38,077 nt of DNA from Bremerella alba (GCF_013618625.1 NZ_JABRWO010000011.1:236806-274882); one strand, 5' to 3'. Numbered from the stretch's first letter, positions 8,027 through 16,108 are shown. Numbers and translations: made by a program. The notes: a model not told the origin generated them from the letters alone.

Positions 8027-8135
8027 GTCTTGCATCCTTTGCTGAGGCAAGCCACCAATGCAGCGCAAAAAGAAAGCCACCACGCCAGGCGTGAAGGCTG
8101 TTTCGTGCTCTGACCAAGATGACCCGCCAAGAACC

Positions 8136-8246
8136 GGCATGAGCCCGCATACTCGTTCCTAGCCCCAGCTAGTAGGGCCGTGGGCCTTGCTCCCTGCCTG
8201 CGCAGTTCATCGCTTGGGTATCCACACGGGTATGCGGGCTCATGCC
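8136..8246. repeat. 20-bp inverted repeat with 71-bp loop
   Basis: The left arm (8136-8155) and right arm (8227-8246) are inverted copies, 19 of 20 bases matching (GGCATGAGCCCGCATAC shared). The loop holds a small hairpin CTAGC-CCCA-GCTAG. It lies in the 575-bp gap between the divergent 131-aa and toxin genes. It could form a cruciform or a long RNA stem. A second small hairpin (GGGCC-TTGC-GGCCC) follows at about 8276-8289. Confidence 0.75.
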
Positions 8247-8601
8247 CTGATAGTTTTTGGGTCATCAGTCTTCGGGCCTTGCGGCCCCCTCTAGCTTGTT
8301 TTAGGAGCGATCAATCTGGCAGAAATTCGCGGGGTGGTCAAGTTCGGAAGAAAGGAAGCTCGATAAATCGGAAACCCTCAGTCATGGCGTGACACGTTTG
8401 GTCAATTTGCAGAAAGTTCGTCGATTCGGTGTAAATGTTATATAGAACTCCCATATCCTCCCGAAATAAAGGCATCGGAATGGAAGCTGATCTATTCTGA
8501 TGTGTCCTTCTATACCCGCTAGATAGATCATAAATTACCTTTCAAAAGTCCATTTAGGCTTACCCGCCTTGTCTGACTTCAAACAGTGAGTTCGATTGAC
8601 A
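8247..8601. other. Intergenic leader before the toxin gene
   Basis: About 350 bp without a convincing gene. The last 200 bp are AT-rich and should contain the rightward promoter of the PemK/MazF-like gene; I could not pick a single convincing -35/-10 pair. No antitoxin-like open frame is seen here on the plus strand. Confidence 0.4.
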
Positions 8602-9027
8602 ATGCCTATTAAATTTCATCCCGGCGTCGGACAAGTTCTGTATTGCGATTTTGATGCAGGTGGATTTCAGCCCCCGGAAATGGTTAAGTCGCGCCCGGTA
8701 ATAGTGCTCTCTAGGAGCAATAAATCAGACATTTGCACTGTAGTTCCTTTGTCTGGCACTGTCCCAAATCCTGTGCTACCCCATCATCACAAAATCAATC
8801 CTGATTCACTTCCACAGCGAGTAGCGGATAAAGGGGAATGGTGGGTTAAGGGTGATATGATCGCCACAGTTGGATTTTTCCGTTTGGACAGGGTAAAAGA
8901 GGGAAGAAATCACCATGGAAAACGGCAATACTCCACCAAAAAAGTGTCAAAAGCGGACCTTTTAGCGGTGAAAATGTGCGTTATTCACGCACTTTGTATG
9001 AATGACTTGACTTCAGGACAGCAATAG
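8602..9027 (+). CDS. PemK/MazF-family toxin-like protein (141 aa)
   Basis: ATG at 8602 is chosen; an in-frame TTG two codons upstream (8596) is the alternative. Residues 7-50 carry the family hallmark: a short strand (GQVLYCDF), the PPEMVKSRPVIVLS segment with the conserved K-x-RP loop (29-33), then CTVVPLSGTVP. WVKGDMIATVGFFRLDRV (about 84-101) matches the second conserved strand pair of the larger PemK-like subfamily. Such proteins are usually mRNA interferases paired with an antitoxin. No antitoxin gene lies beside it, so it may be orphan or use a remote partner. It sits next to the membrane and OLD genes inside the element. Confidence 0.75.
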   Translation: MPIKFHPGVGQVLYCDFDAGGFQPPEMVKSRPVIVLSRSNKSDICTVVPLSGTVPNPVLPHHHKINPDSLPQRVADKGEWWVKGDMIATVGFFRLDRVKEGRNHHGKRQYSTKKVSKADLLAVKMCVIHALCMNDLTSGQQ

Positions 9028-9083
9028 CCGATAATTCAGACGTTCCCTGAAAAGGGCTTGTGAGACTGTGTTAATAGCACAGC

Positions 9084-9151
9084 AGGTATTGGTGGCCCGG
9101 CGATGACAAGCCTTGCCAATACCTTAGTTTGGCCCGCACTTGCTGCGGGCC
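9084..9151 (+). terminator. Double hairpin after the toxin gene
   Basis: AGGTATTGG (9084-9092) pairs with CCAATACCT (9116-9124). Directly after, GGCCCGCA-cttgc-TGCGGGCC (9131-9151) forms a perfect 8-bp stem followed by a moderately T-rich stretch. Position 57-124 nt after the toxin stop fits transcription termination, although the T-run is weak. Confidence 0.55.
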
Positions 9152-9373
9152 CTGTCATTTCTTGAAAGTCACTCTGACTTTTGACACTCAATTGCTCAGT
9201 CCGGCATTATTCACTGCCGGAAGTGAAAAACGAACGCGGCAAACCCATTGTAGCGTGCTTCAGAAACTCGCTTGGTCATCTGAGTCGCGAAGCCGTTGAA
9301 CGCTTCAAGATGGGAAGCTAGGCTGTTTTTGTTCAATTGCCACGATTCGCCAGCTTACAAGAGTCAACTGCCC

Positions 9374-10111
9374 ATGATCGGCAACATTCCCCGCGTGAAT
9401 AATCCACTTACCGTCATTGCCATCTTTGCGGGGTTATCTGAAGTCGCGATGACGGTTTCACTTGGATTGCTTGAGGGTAATTCACAGTTTGTTTTCATGT
9501 GGTTTGCGGGAGGCTTTCCTACGCTTATTGCGGCAGGGTTCTTCGGCGTACTAATCTTCAGCCCAGAACTGCTTTATGGGCCAACCGATTGGAAAGATGA
9601 AAAGCTTCTATTTGAAATCTTCAAAGAGCGTAACTCTCGACGCGGTAAGCAAATTGAAGAGCTTTCCAAAAAGGTTGATGAAATCATTGATGCAAAAATC
9701 TGCGAGTTGAATTCAACTACAACAACGCCTTCGCCTGAGCTTGAGCAGATTCGCTGTGAAGCCCAGGAAGTCCGAAGGATGCTAGATGATCTGCAAAGAT
9801 CGTTCGCTGCTGAATCGAAGCAACTTACCTTTGACTTGGAACGAAATGCGAAGAGAGTGGGACTGAGCGGAAGCTCCAGACTCTATTACACAGTCTTCGA
9901 AGCAGTTAGTGTACTGGGGAACTGTACCTCGAATGAAGTTGTCGCCTGGATTACTCAAAAGACGCGTAACTATAGTCCAGCTCGAATTTCAAAGGCATTA
10001 TTTACACTGGTTGAGCATGAGATTATCGACATTGACCAGAACGAAGATGGAACGCAGTTTTCAGTTTCATCGGGAACCGTCCGCGATATAGCCGAATTGT
10101 TCAACCCATAG
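9374..10111 (+). CDS. Membrane protein with coiled coil and C-terminal winged-helix-like domain (245 aa)
   Basis: Start chosen at ATG 9374 (MIGNIPRVNNPLTVIAIFAG); an upstream in-frame start at 9296 adds 26 residues of poor character. Residues about 12-32 and 40-65 are two membrane helices. A charged linker with heptad-like Leu/Glu pattern (about 80-160) suggests a coiled coil. The last 65 residues (LYYTVFEAVSVLGNCTSNEV...) look like a winged helix with sensor character. The N-terminal two-helix module resembles a family of unknown function I recall as NPLTVIAIFAGxxE proteins. It lies between the toxin and the convergent OLD nuclease. Inferred: a membrane-associated sensor or exclusion factor; function not established. 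Confidence 0.65.
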   Translation: MIGNIPRVNNPLTVIAIFAGLSEVAMTVSLGLLEGNSQFVFMWFAGGFPTLIAAGFFGVLIFSPELLYGPTDWKDEKLLFEIFKERNSRRGKQIEELSKKVDEIIDAKICELNSTTTTPSPELEQIRCEAQEVRRMLDDLQRSFAAESKQLTFDLERNAKRVGLSGSSRLYYTVFEAVSVLGNCTSNEVVAWITQKTRNYSPARISKALFTLVEHEIIDIDQNEDGTQFSVSSGTVRDIAELFNP

Positions 10112-10134
10112 CTGACGTTCTAAAGACCAACTGC

Positions 10135-11865
10135 CTATTCACGGTTCCCATTCCAAAAGTGAATCTTCTCGCATAGCTCGCCAAGTCGATTTTCAAGGTC
10201 AAGGTGCTTCCAGTTGTCAACTGTCAGTGCCTCTGCGACCCTTTCCGCAAACAAGGGCTTTCGATCTCGCTCACGCTTTCCTACACCCTTCTCAACTTTG
10301 TCTAAGCGGCTGAAGACATCTGCATATGGGGTAATGACGAAGGACTTTTCAAGCCCTAATGCTTGCTCAATGACCTTCGCGGGAACATAGTTTTCAACTT
10401 CTTTGCCTGCGGTAATCCAGGTAAGACCACCAACCTTCGCGATCTCATCCACAATCCGTTCTTTCGTCTTGCCTATCGCTTGATCTTTCGTTCGCTTGTC
10501 GCTGTCCATGACTACGCAGGCCCTGCGATTCAGCGTAAGAATCTTCACTGCATCATCGCCTTCATCATCTGGCAGCTTGCCTGACAGATGCGCTAGTAGC
10601 CTTCCACCGTAAAATACGCACTGATAGTGAGTTCCTTCCCTTAGTTCACCATTGGAGGCAAGTTCGATCCAGCGATTCAAGTAAATGCGATCTGAAGGAC
10701 CTTCGACCCAGATTACGCAGTTCGCTTGAAGAATATCACTGGCACGTACGTCTAGGTCATCTAGAACGTTCCCGTGTTCAATGTACGTGGTTAGCGTCCG
10801 GCATGTAGCACTATGCCCATCGTTTACGACGTGAATAATTTGGGCATTTTCATCCCGGCGAAACATATCAATGACTACATGGGAGTGAGTTGTGATGAAA
10901 AAGGTGCCGCGTGAGTTAATCGCTAACCTTCGAATGTAATCAAGCAGTCGTCGAAGTAAGGCGGGGTGGAGATTGTTTTCCAGCTCTTCAAATGCGAATA
11001 TGTGCTTGGAATGATCTTTGTCGGGATAAATTTTGAGTAAAGTGTGTACTAGGACCAAGATGATAGTTTGCAGGCCATGGCCTGATTTTGAGAGTGGGAT
11101 TAAGCCTTTCTTCTCTTCGCGTAAAAAGACTTCCCACTTCCCGGCCTTATCAATCTGTCGTGTTACGATTTGAGTGAACTCTGCATCAGGTGTGACAATG
11201 CTGTTGAGCATCCGGAGTAGCCATTGCGAAACAAGGTCCGGAGGTAAACCATCCTTGTTTAGGAATCGTTGAATTTCATTTGTTCCTCCATCGCCGTTTT
11301 CGTGGACTTTGCTGTTTTGATCTTGTTCTGCTTTAAGTGAGCGTTCAGGGCTGATTCGGTGAAAGGTGAAGTTCTCAAAGGGGTTCGGTATCGCTTGTGA
11401 AATCCGACGTTTGTAGTCGTTTTGCCCCCATTCGTTAAAATACTTCCTAAACTCTGCTTCGCCTTCAATCGCTATGTCGGCCCTTTCGGCGTCCATTCCT
11501 TTGAAGTCGAAGGTCGCCTGTTTGCCAACTAGGTACTTCTCGGCAAAAGTCCAAGCGTCGTGGAAATTTGTGTGAGAATATGGCGAACCCGTGGCCAAGT
11601 GTGGAAAGTGAGGGCCAAGCAATTCCGCAGTGAGCCTTATGGAAATCTTTGCAATAGGAGGGGAGTCTGTTTGCCTAGATAGTCGCGCATCAGGTTCATA
11701 ACTCGCGCGAGTTAGGGCCGGAAAAAGATCTAGTAGAGTTGATTTCCCTGAGTTGTTTCGGCCAATGATGATATTGATGGGTTTAATTGTATCGAAACCC
11801 TGCGGCTCATCCCCTATGCATTTTATATTGGCAAACTTGAGGGCGTAGTTGGTAAGGTCGGTCAT
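10135..11865 (-). CDS. OLD-family ATPase-TOPRIM endonuclease (576 aa)
   Basis: Start chosen at ATG 11865 (MTDLTNYALKFANI), with GGAG about 10 nt upstream. Walker A GRNNSGKST (35-43), ABC-like signature SGHGLQT (260-266), Walker B IFAFEE (288-293) and the switch His in FITTHSHV make the ATPase. The TOPRIM nuclease follows: Glu387 in VIWVEGPSDRIY and the DxD in VVMDSDKR (453/455). OLD proteins are ATP-gated nucleases; P2 Old excludes phage lambda. No UvrD helicase lies beside it, so it fits stand-alone class 1 OLD rather than Gabija. All motif residues are present and the gene looks intact. Likely antiphage cargo of the element. Confidence 0.88.
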   Translation of the reverse strand: MTDLTNYALKFANIKCIGDEPQGFDTIKPINIIIGRNNSGKSTLLDLFPALTRASYEPDARLSRQTDSPPIAKISIRLTAELLGPHFPHLATGSPYSHTNFHDAWTFAEKYLVGKQATFDFKGMDAERADIAIEGEAEFRKYFNEWGQNDYKRRISQAIPNPFENFTFHRISPERSLKAEQDQNSKVHENGDGGTNEIQRFLNKDGLPPDLVSQWLLRMLNSIVTPDAEFTQIVTRQIDKAGKWEVFLREEKKGLIPLSKSGHGLQTIILVLVHTLLKIYPDKDHSKHIFAFEELENNLHPALLRRLLDYIRRLAINSRGTFFITTHSHVVIDMFRRDENAQIIHVVNDGHSATCRTLTTYIEHGNVLDDLDVRASDILQANCVIWVEGPSDRIYLNRWIELASNGELREGTHYQCVFYGGRLLAHLSGKLPDDEGDDAVKILTLNRRACVVMDSDKRTKDQAIGKTKERIVDEIAKVGGLTWITAGKEVENYVPAKVIEQALGLEKSFVITPYADVFSRLDKVEKGVGKRERDRKPLFAERVAEALTVDNWKHLDLENRLGELCEKIHFWNGNRE

Positions 11866-11969
11866 CGTTGCATATCTCCAGCGGGCATCAGTGCAATCTA
11901 CTGTTTTAGACCAAGTGCCTGGGAGAATCCATTGCTGCAAATAGCGTAACGCCTGTGTTCTTCTATCCG

Positions 11970-12254
11970 CTATCTAACGGCCTTAAAGAACCTCGTCAAT
12001 TGGTCAGTCACTGCCTTCACTGCATGCCCCATAGTCGGCCCTGCTAGTCGCTTCAGGAACGCTTCAGCCGTTAGCCCCCGGCGTTCGATGTCATCCAAGC
12101 ACGCCAGGTAAAGGCAAGGAAAGATGAATTCAATGGCGTGAGACCGTGCCGTTTGCTTGAGTTCTCCAAGGGGGAGAACCTTTTTCATTGCGGCAAGTCG
12201 GTATTCATCAATTACGATTCGCCAAACGTCCCCGTGGCTATCTGTGAACGTCAT
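11970..12254 (-). CDS. Small protein, possibly tail-assembly-chaperone-like (94 aa)
   Basis: Start chosen at ATG 12254, with AAAGG 6 nt upstream; an extension upstream would run through a terminator hairpin. The sequence opens with a short beta hairpin (MTFTDSHGDVWRIVIDEYRL) followed by helices, a layout seen in small phage tail-assembly chaperones and related phage proteins. That comparison is from memory and weak. It is downstream of the prohead-protease-like gene and upstream of the OLD gene, all on the minus strand. It could equally be a regulator. No membrane segment. Confidence 0.5.
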   Translation of the reverse strand: MTFTDSHGDVWRIVIDEYRLAAMKKVLPLGELKQTARSHAIEFIFPCLYLACLDDIERRGLTAEAFLKRLAGPTMGHAVKAVTDQLTRFFKAVR

Positions 12255-12297
12255 TTCGGGCCTTTCTTGTGATTTTGGTGGCAACGCGCAAAAGGAA

Positions 12298-12333
12298 GGC
12301 CAGCGTTCAAGCCGGTGAACTTGAACGCTGGCC
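12298..12333 (-). terminator. Intrinsic terminator after the protease-like gene
   Basis: GGCCAGCGTTCAAG (12298-12311) and its perfect complement (12320-12333) form a 14-bp stem with an 8-nt loop. Read on the minus strand it is followed by TTCCTTTT. It lies about 100 nt past the protease-like stop and before the 94-aa gene. Confidence 0.8.
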
Positions 12334-12431
12334 AATCCCAACCACTTGGAGTGCGATATTGCAAAGGTATCCCAGCGGGGCCAGCTGCTAAGCGGTGGGA
12401 ATGCTCGGCAAGCTGACCCCGCACGGAGAAC

Positions 12432-13361
12432 CTAGGCGAGTGAAGCGGCTTTCATTGCCGAATCAAGTCTTGATGTCAGGCTGACGATTTGGGAATCGCG
12501 GGCCGTGATGTCTTGGCGAAGGCTTGAAGCTTCGCCTTCTCGCTTGGAAAGCTCTGCCTTGTAGCAATCGGCCAAGCTTAAACCCTTGCCATGGTAGACA
12601 TAGCCCTGGTCACCGAAGGCTTGGGTGAAGTTCTTCAGGCTTGCCTTAGGTTCGGCAGACGGCTGCTTGTGCTGGAACTGATTCAGCTTCAGCGGCACTC
12701 CAAAATGATTGGAGATGAACCGTAGTGCCTGGCTGGCCACTGCGTGGGGGTCAGCGTCGGCAAAGTAAGTGGCGAGAAATTGCGAAACGAAGTGCGGCAC
12801 GTCACGCCGATCAGATACCGTTTCAATCGAGAACAGGCCCCCACGCGTTGCCGCTGGATCGCCAACAATGTCAGCCGCACGCAAGGCTTGCATGCGGTAA
12901 GGAATGGTTTCAACTGAACCTTCTTTCCAGCCCGTCAGGGCTTCCTTGGTTTGGTCGGCCAGTTTCGCCGCAATGGACACCCCGAAAGATTCAGGGTCAT
13001 CTTCGGCCATATCGAGCACATAGGCCCCAAGGTTGCCGTGCGGGGTGCTGAATGACGTTTCAGAAATATGCAAATCGGCGTAGATGGCTTCGCCGTTTTG
13101 GCGAAAGTTCTTCCAGCGTCCCAAGTGACGGCCAAGCCCGTCGTGGCAAAGGTTTGGATGGGTAAATCTGGCCTTCAGCCCCTTCTTGCCCATCCCGGCG
13201 AACGTTAGCACCTGCTGAACCGTGCCTTGGTCAATGACGAAAGGGCGGTCATCATTCACGCGGCCAAGCTGGATGATTTTGCAGCCGAAGATGATATTGG
13301 CGTCACGGTCAACGCGGCCCGGTGGTGAATAAAGCCGCAAAGCGCGTAGGTAGTCGTGCAT
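12432..13361 (-). CDS. Prohead-protease-like protein with C-terminal coiled coil (309 aa)
   Basis: Start chosen at ATG 13361 (MHDYLRALRLYSPPG); a longer in-frame start at 13445 runs through a terminator hairpin and is unlikely. Residues 60-130 resemble the S78-type phage prohead protease core: ARFTHPN with candidate catalytic His68, GLGRHLGRW, a DLHIS strand, and DDPESFGVSIAA with candidate Ser125 or Ser129. Residues about 270-309 are helical, fitting the protease-scaffold fusions of some tailed phages. No major capsid, portal or terminase gene accompanies it. Inferred role: capsid maturation of a missing prophage, or an interaction with a helper phage capsid. Family call from motifs only. 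Confidence 0.65.
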   Translation of the reverse strand: MHDYLRALRLYSPPGRVDRDANIIFGCKIIQLGRVNDDRPFVIDQGTVQQVLTFAGMGKKGLKARFTHPNLCHDGLGRHLGRWKNFRQNGEAIYADLHISETSFSTPHGNLGAYVLDMAEDDPESFGVSIAAKLADQTKEALTGWKEGSVETIPYRMQALRAADIVGDPAATRGGLFSIETVSDRRDVPHFVSQFLATYFADADPHAVASQALRFISNHFGVPLKLNQFQHKQPSAEPKASLKNFTQAFGDQGYVYHGKGLSLADCYKAELSKREGEASSLRQDITARDSQIVSLTSRLDSAMKAASLA

Positions 13362-13387
13362 TGGGAAACGTCCAAGTGTGTGGATAG

Positions 13388-13437
13388 AAAAACAGCCGGG
13401 GCATTGGGGGGATGTCGAAACCCTTCTGCCCCGGCTG
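13388..13437 (-). terminator. Intrinsic terminator after the 87-aa HTH gene
   Basis: CAGCCGGGGCA (13393-13403) and TGCCCCGGCTG (13427-13437) form an 11-bp stem. On the minus strand it is followed by a TTTTTC run at 13388-13392. It lies about 200 nt downstream of the HTH gene stop and just upstream of the protease-like gene. Confidence 0.75.
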
Positions 13438-13634
13438 ACGGTCAAACTTCAAGGGAAGTCGGAGTCAATTCTTCCCTCAATAGTGCATGTCACCAGATAG
13501 CCCATGCGGGAAAGCATAAACTCTAAAATTTGTGCCTCCAGGCGCTAAATAAACTACACAGAAAAGTTGAGGTTTCCCCATGGACCCCACCGATTCAACC
13601 TCAAAAAAGGACCCGCCACCCCAGGGGGGGGCTG
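13438..13634. other. Gap between the HTH gene and the terminator
   Basis: About 200 bp without a credible gene. It contains a run of eight G at about 13624-13632 and a CCACC-rich patch. Nothing further is recognised. Confidence 0.4.
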
Positions 13635-13898
13635 TCACCTGACTTTGATGCCCAAGCTTTCAAGATAGGCAATGTGACTTTGATCTTCACTCACTTCAAG
13701 CTTCGACTTTGCCGCTTCTTTGTCTTGCTTGTCCTGCCCTGTCAGCATGCCTTCAGCGTCCGACTTGCGAACGCGCCATTGCTTCCTAAGCTTCATTCCT
13801 GGAAGCTCGCCCTTGCCAAGCCAACGACGCACGGTAGCCGTAGACGTGGTGAGAAGGTCAGCAACTTGAGTAACGGTCAATAGTGGGTCATCGCTCAT
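13635..13898 (-). CDS. MerR/excisionase-type HTH protein (87 aa)
   Basis: Start chosen at ATG 13898 (MSDDPLLTVTQVAD), with GGAG 7 nt upstream; a longer form from 13931 is less likely. Residues 6-55 match the HTH_17/excisionase pattern: LTVTQVADLLTTSTATVRRW, then GKGELPGMKLRKQWRVRKSD, where Trp and the K/R-x-W-R-V strand form the wing. The C-terminal 30 residues are charged and helical. Role: DNA-binding regulator or recombination directionality factor. It is the third protein of this kind in the element. Confidence 0.8.
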   Translation of the reverse strand: MSDDPLLTVTQVADLLTTSTATVRRWLGKGELPGMKLRKQWRVRKSDAEGMLTGQDKQDKEAAKSKLEVSEDQSHIAYLESLGIKVR

Positions 13899-13982
13899 GT
13901 TAAAACTCCATTTAGGGTAAGGGATTGGCAATCAAAGCTTCAGCCCATCATGCCAACCCTGTGCCCATCGTTCTAGGAAAAT

Positions 13983-14396
13983 CTACCACCAAGCGTAAGG
14001 CCGCGATGGCGGCAAGCTCTGGCGAATCAATTCAAGATCATCAAAGGCCATCGCAAACAGGGCAGAAGCCCCGATGGGTTCCCAGCGGTAGCCCGCGTGA
14101 ATCGCAGTCAAGATAAACTCGCCTTCGGAAACGTAGTCCCCGATTGATCGTCCAAAGAGGTGCTTGAGACTATAGCTGTGAGCGTGTCGGTTCACGCGCG
14201 AAGTGTGACGCACCCCAGTTAGCAGTTGGCAGACTTCCGAACAGATTTCGGACGCGTTTAGAAGTTTCTGCCTGCCCTGCTCAAAGATGGCAAGGGCTTC
14301 ATCTTGGCTCGCGTTAGAGTGGGCGTGAAGCCCAAAGCCATGATGGCTAAGTGCTGGCGTCCTCTCCAGCACTTGCGAGATTTCGTTTTCGTTCAA
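13983..14396 (-). CDS. Hypothetical protein overlapping the sigma-like gene (137 aa)
   Basis: TTG at 14396 is used; a GTG at 14372 is an alternative and would shorten the 50-bp overlap with the upstream gene. The core (RHTSRVNRHAHSYSLKHLFG then YVSEGEFILTAIHAGYRW) recalls a conserved unnamed protein of integrative elements with an SYxxKH...YVxxGxFIxAAxxxG pattern; this is from memory. No enzyme motif is known for that family. The overlap with the sigma-like gene suggests coupled translation, so the two may act together. Confidence 0.6.
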   Translation of the reverse strand: MNENEISQVLERTPALSHHGFGLHAHSNASQDEALAIFEQGRQKLLNASEICSEVCQLLTGVRHTSRVNRHAHSYSLKHLFGRSIGDYVSEGEFILTAIHAGYRWEPIGASALFAMAFDDLELIRQSLPPSRPYAWW

Positions 14397-15006
14397 TTCG
14401 CTTTCTGTTGCCTCGATAAATGGGTTTCGATAGATACCGCCGTAAATGGTTATAGCGTTTCAGGTGGTCGCAAGCTTTGCGGCACCTAGTGCTGACGGTT
14501 TGGCGAGAAACGCCCAGAAGGTCAGCGATTTGATTTACGGGGAAGTCCTGTAGCTTTAGGTCAATAATCCTTCGTTGCGATTCTGGAAGCGTCTTGATGG
14601 CTTCCTGAATGTCTAGCTGCATTTCACTCAACGCGTGCTCATTGAATCGCTCTTGCTCAGGCTCGCAGCAGCGCTCTTCACGCCGCTTTGAGCTAATCCA
14701 ACTACGTTTTAGATTGCTGAGTTTGCCGCGTATCTCTTTGGTTAAGGCTGCCGAAAATTCGCTCTTAGGCCCATCGTACCTTTCGATGAACTCAAGGAAG
14801 ATGACTGCTGATTCATCAAACAGGGGATGATTCCTGATCTGATGCCGGTTTGGGTGAATGCCGCTAAGGCCAGCGAAAGCGGCATCTTCAATTAGCTGAC
14901 GGCAAGCTTGCCAAAGCGTTTCACGTTCCTTGTATCCGCCCTCTTTGGCGTCCTGATAGTACTCCCCGATAAGTTCGGGCCAAAGCGATTTCAGGCTTAG
15001 AATCAT
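14347..15006 (-). CDS. Sigma-70-like factor or region-4 regulator (219 aa)
   Basis: ATG at 15006 with AAGGA 10 nt upstream. Residues 128-190 match sigma region 4: the EAIKTLPESQRRIIDLKLQD helix pair, then the HTH VNQIADLLGVSRQTVSTRCRKA. The N-terminal 120 residues are helical and only loosely like region 2, so DNA melting ability is uncertain. The tail is strongly basic. It is encoded within the mobile element between the 201-aa and 137-aa genes. It could redirect RNA polymerase to element promoters, as late sigma factors do in phages, or act as a simple activator. Confidence 0.7.
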   Translation of the reverse strand: MILSLKSLWPELIGEYYQDAKEGGYKERETLWQACRQLIEDAAFAGLSGIHPNRHQIRNHPLFDESAVIFLEFIERYDGPKSEFSAALTKEIRGKLSNLKRSWISSKRREERCCEPEQERFNEHALSEMQLDIQEAIKTLPESQRRIIDLKLQDFPVNQIADLLGVSRQTVSTRCRKACDHLKRYNHLRRYLSKPIYRGNRKRIERKRNLASAGEDAST

Positions 15007-15041
15007 TGTTTCGACATCCTTGATTGACGCTAGAAATAGAA

Positions 15042-15070
15042 GCCTGCCCCTGAACTCCTTCGGGGCAGGC
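15042..15070 (-). terminator. Hairpin after the 201-aa gene
   Basis: GCCTGCCCC (15042-15050) and GGGGCAGGC (15062-15070) form a perfect 9-bp stem. On the minus strand it lies 22 nt past the stop of the 201-aa gene and is followed by TTCTATTT. The T-run is imperfect, so it could be a weak terminator or a leader hairpin of the sigma-like gene. Confidence 0.6.
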
Positions 15071-15092
15071 TCGGACAGATGGCATTAGCCGC

Positions 15093-15698
15093 TTACGTCA
15101 GCTGTAAACCGGCAGAGTCCCCAGCAATCACTTTGTGAACCAATCGCTTGGCATCTTCGCGAATGGCCTTCAATGCTTCCGTGATGGCTCGGCGTTGTTC
15201 TCCGATCTCTCGAATGGTCAGCTTCGCCCCTTCGATGAAGCCGAAGGCTTCGCGGTAATCACTCGATTGCGCTGCCTGGTATTCGAGTTGATGCCGGGCC
15301 GCCGCTTCGTTGTGCCCCCATCCCGGCATGCTCTGTTCTGTGATGCCTGCTTTTGCCATTTTGGCAATCACTTTTTCAAGCACCTTCGCGGCGTTGGCTT
15401 CGGCGTCTTCTCGCGATTTCTCGGCCAGCGGGCCAAGTTCGACAAGAAGCGAAAGAGCAGACTCGGCAAGCTTGGCTTCTCGCTGAAGCAAAGCAAGATA
15501 ATCCGTTGTCAGCTTTTCACGTGAAGCTGAAAGCCCGCTTGGCTCGATTCCCAACGGATCAGCGTTAAGCAGGCCAGTTCGCAGGGCTTTGAGGCTTGCC
15601 GAATCGGCCTGCCAAGCCGAATGGGCCGCGTTGTGGTCCTCGATTTGGTTAGCAAGTTCGCCGTTGACGTTCAAAGCGATGTCGATGTTGAAAGACAT
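15093..15698 (-). CDS. Coiled-coil hypothetical protein (201 aa)
   Basis: ATG at 15698 with GGAG 11 nt upstream. Nearly all alpha-helical, rich in Ala, Glu and Leu, with heptad-like stretches over residues 55-115 (EKLTTDYLALLQREAKLAES) and 160-195. No Cys, no membrane segment, no enzymatic motif. It is the first gene downstream of the primase and an intervening repeat-bearing region. Such proteins are often structural or scaffold-like in phages, but nothing here establishes that. Confidence 0.65.
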   Translation of the reverse strand: MSFNIDIALNVNGELANQIEDHNAAHSAWQADSASLKALRTGLLNADPLGIEPSGLSASREKLTTDYLALLQREAKLAESALSLLVELGPLAEKSREDAEANAAKVLEKVIAKMAKAGITEQSMPGWGHNEAAARHQLEYQAAQSSDYREAFGFIEGAKLTIREIGEQRRAITEALKAIREDAKRLVHKVIAGDSAGLQLT

Positions 15699-16108
15699 AG
15701 TCCTAAGTTCTCCATAACGTGAAATTGAAGGGTCAATACATGGTTAGCCCGTTGCCGTCTTGGCGTTGGGCCGTAGTTGCTCGGTGCTCCACGGGAGGGG
15801 CTGAAGCGTGCCCGTCTGGTTGTAATTGCTAGCCGGTCATGAGTGCCACCTTTCGGGATAATTCAAAATTCAAAGCAGCCTATATCTAAACCGGCAGTCA
15901 GCTCTAAGAATGCCGCTGATATCTAACCACCTTTGAATATTGGAATTATTAATAGAATTGTTGTTTTAGCCGTATTTCATGGCGTTTCTGGGCTTCGATA
16001 ACTCAAAATCGACGCCCTAGAGTTATCACGGAAAAATGAGGTTTTGCAGGCAAGAACCCAATAGCTTGGATAGTTCAAAACCACCCTGACTTGGAATTAT
16101 TAGCTGAC
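15699..16108. other. Repeat-bearing intergenic region downstream of the primase; candidate origin
   Basis: AT-rich gap of 410 bp. GATAnYTCAAAA-type 12-mers occur at 15857-15868, 15997-16008 and 16069-16080. TTGGAATTATTA occurs twice, at 15940-15951 and 16091-16102. GATAACTC/GAGTTATC forms an inverted pair at 15997-16004 and 16020-16027. Short direct repeats beside a primase gene are typical of replication origins in phages and satellites. They could also be repressor sites; no protein evidence links them to replication. Confidence 0.45.

Noticed and set aside
10135-11865. Gabija system inside the 14-kb element
   Set aside because: The OLD-type gene has no UvrD-like partner next to it; it is better described as stand-alone class 1 OLD.
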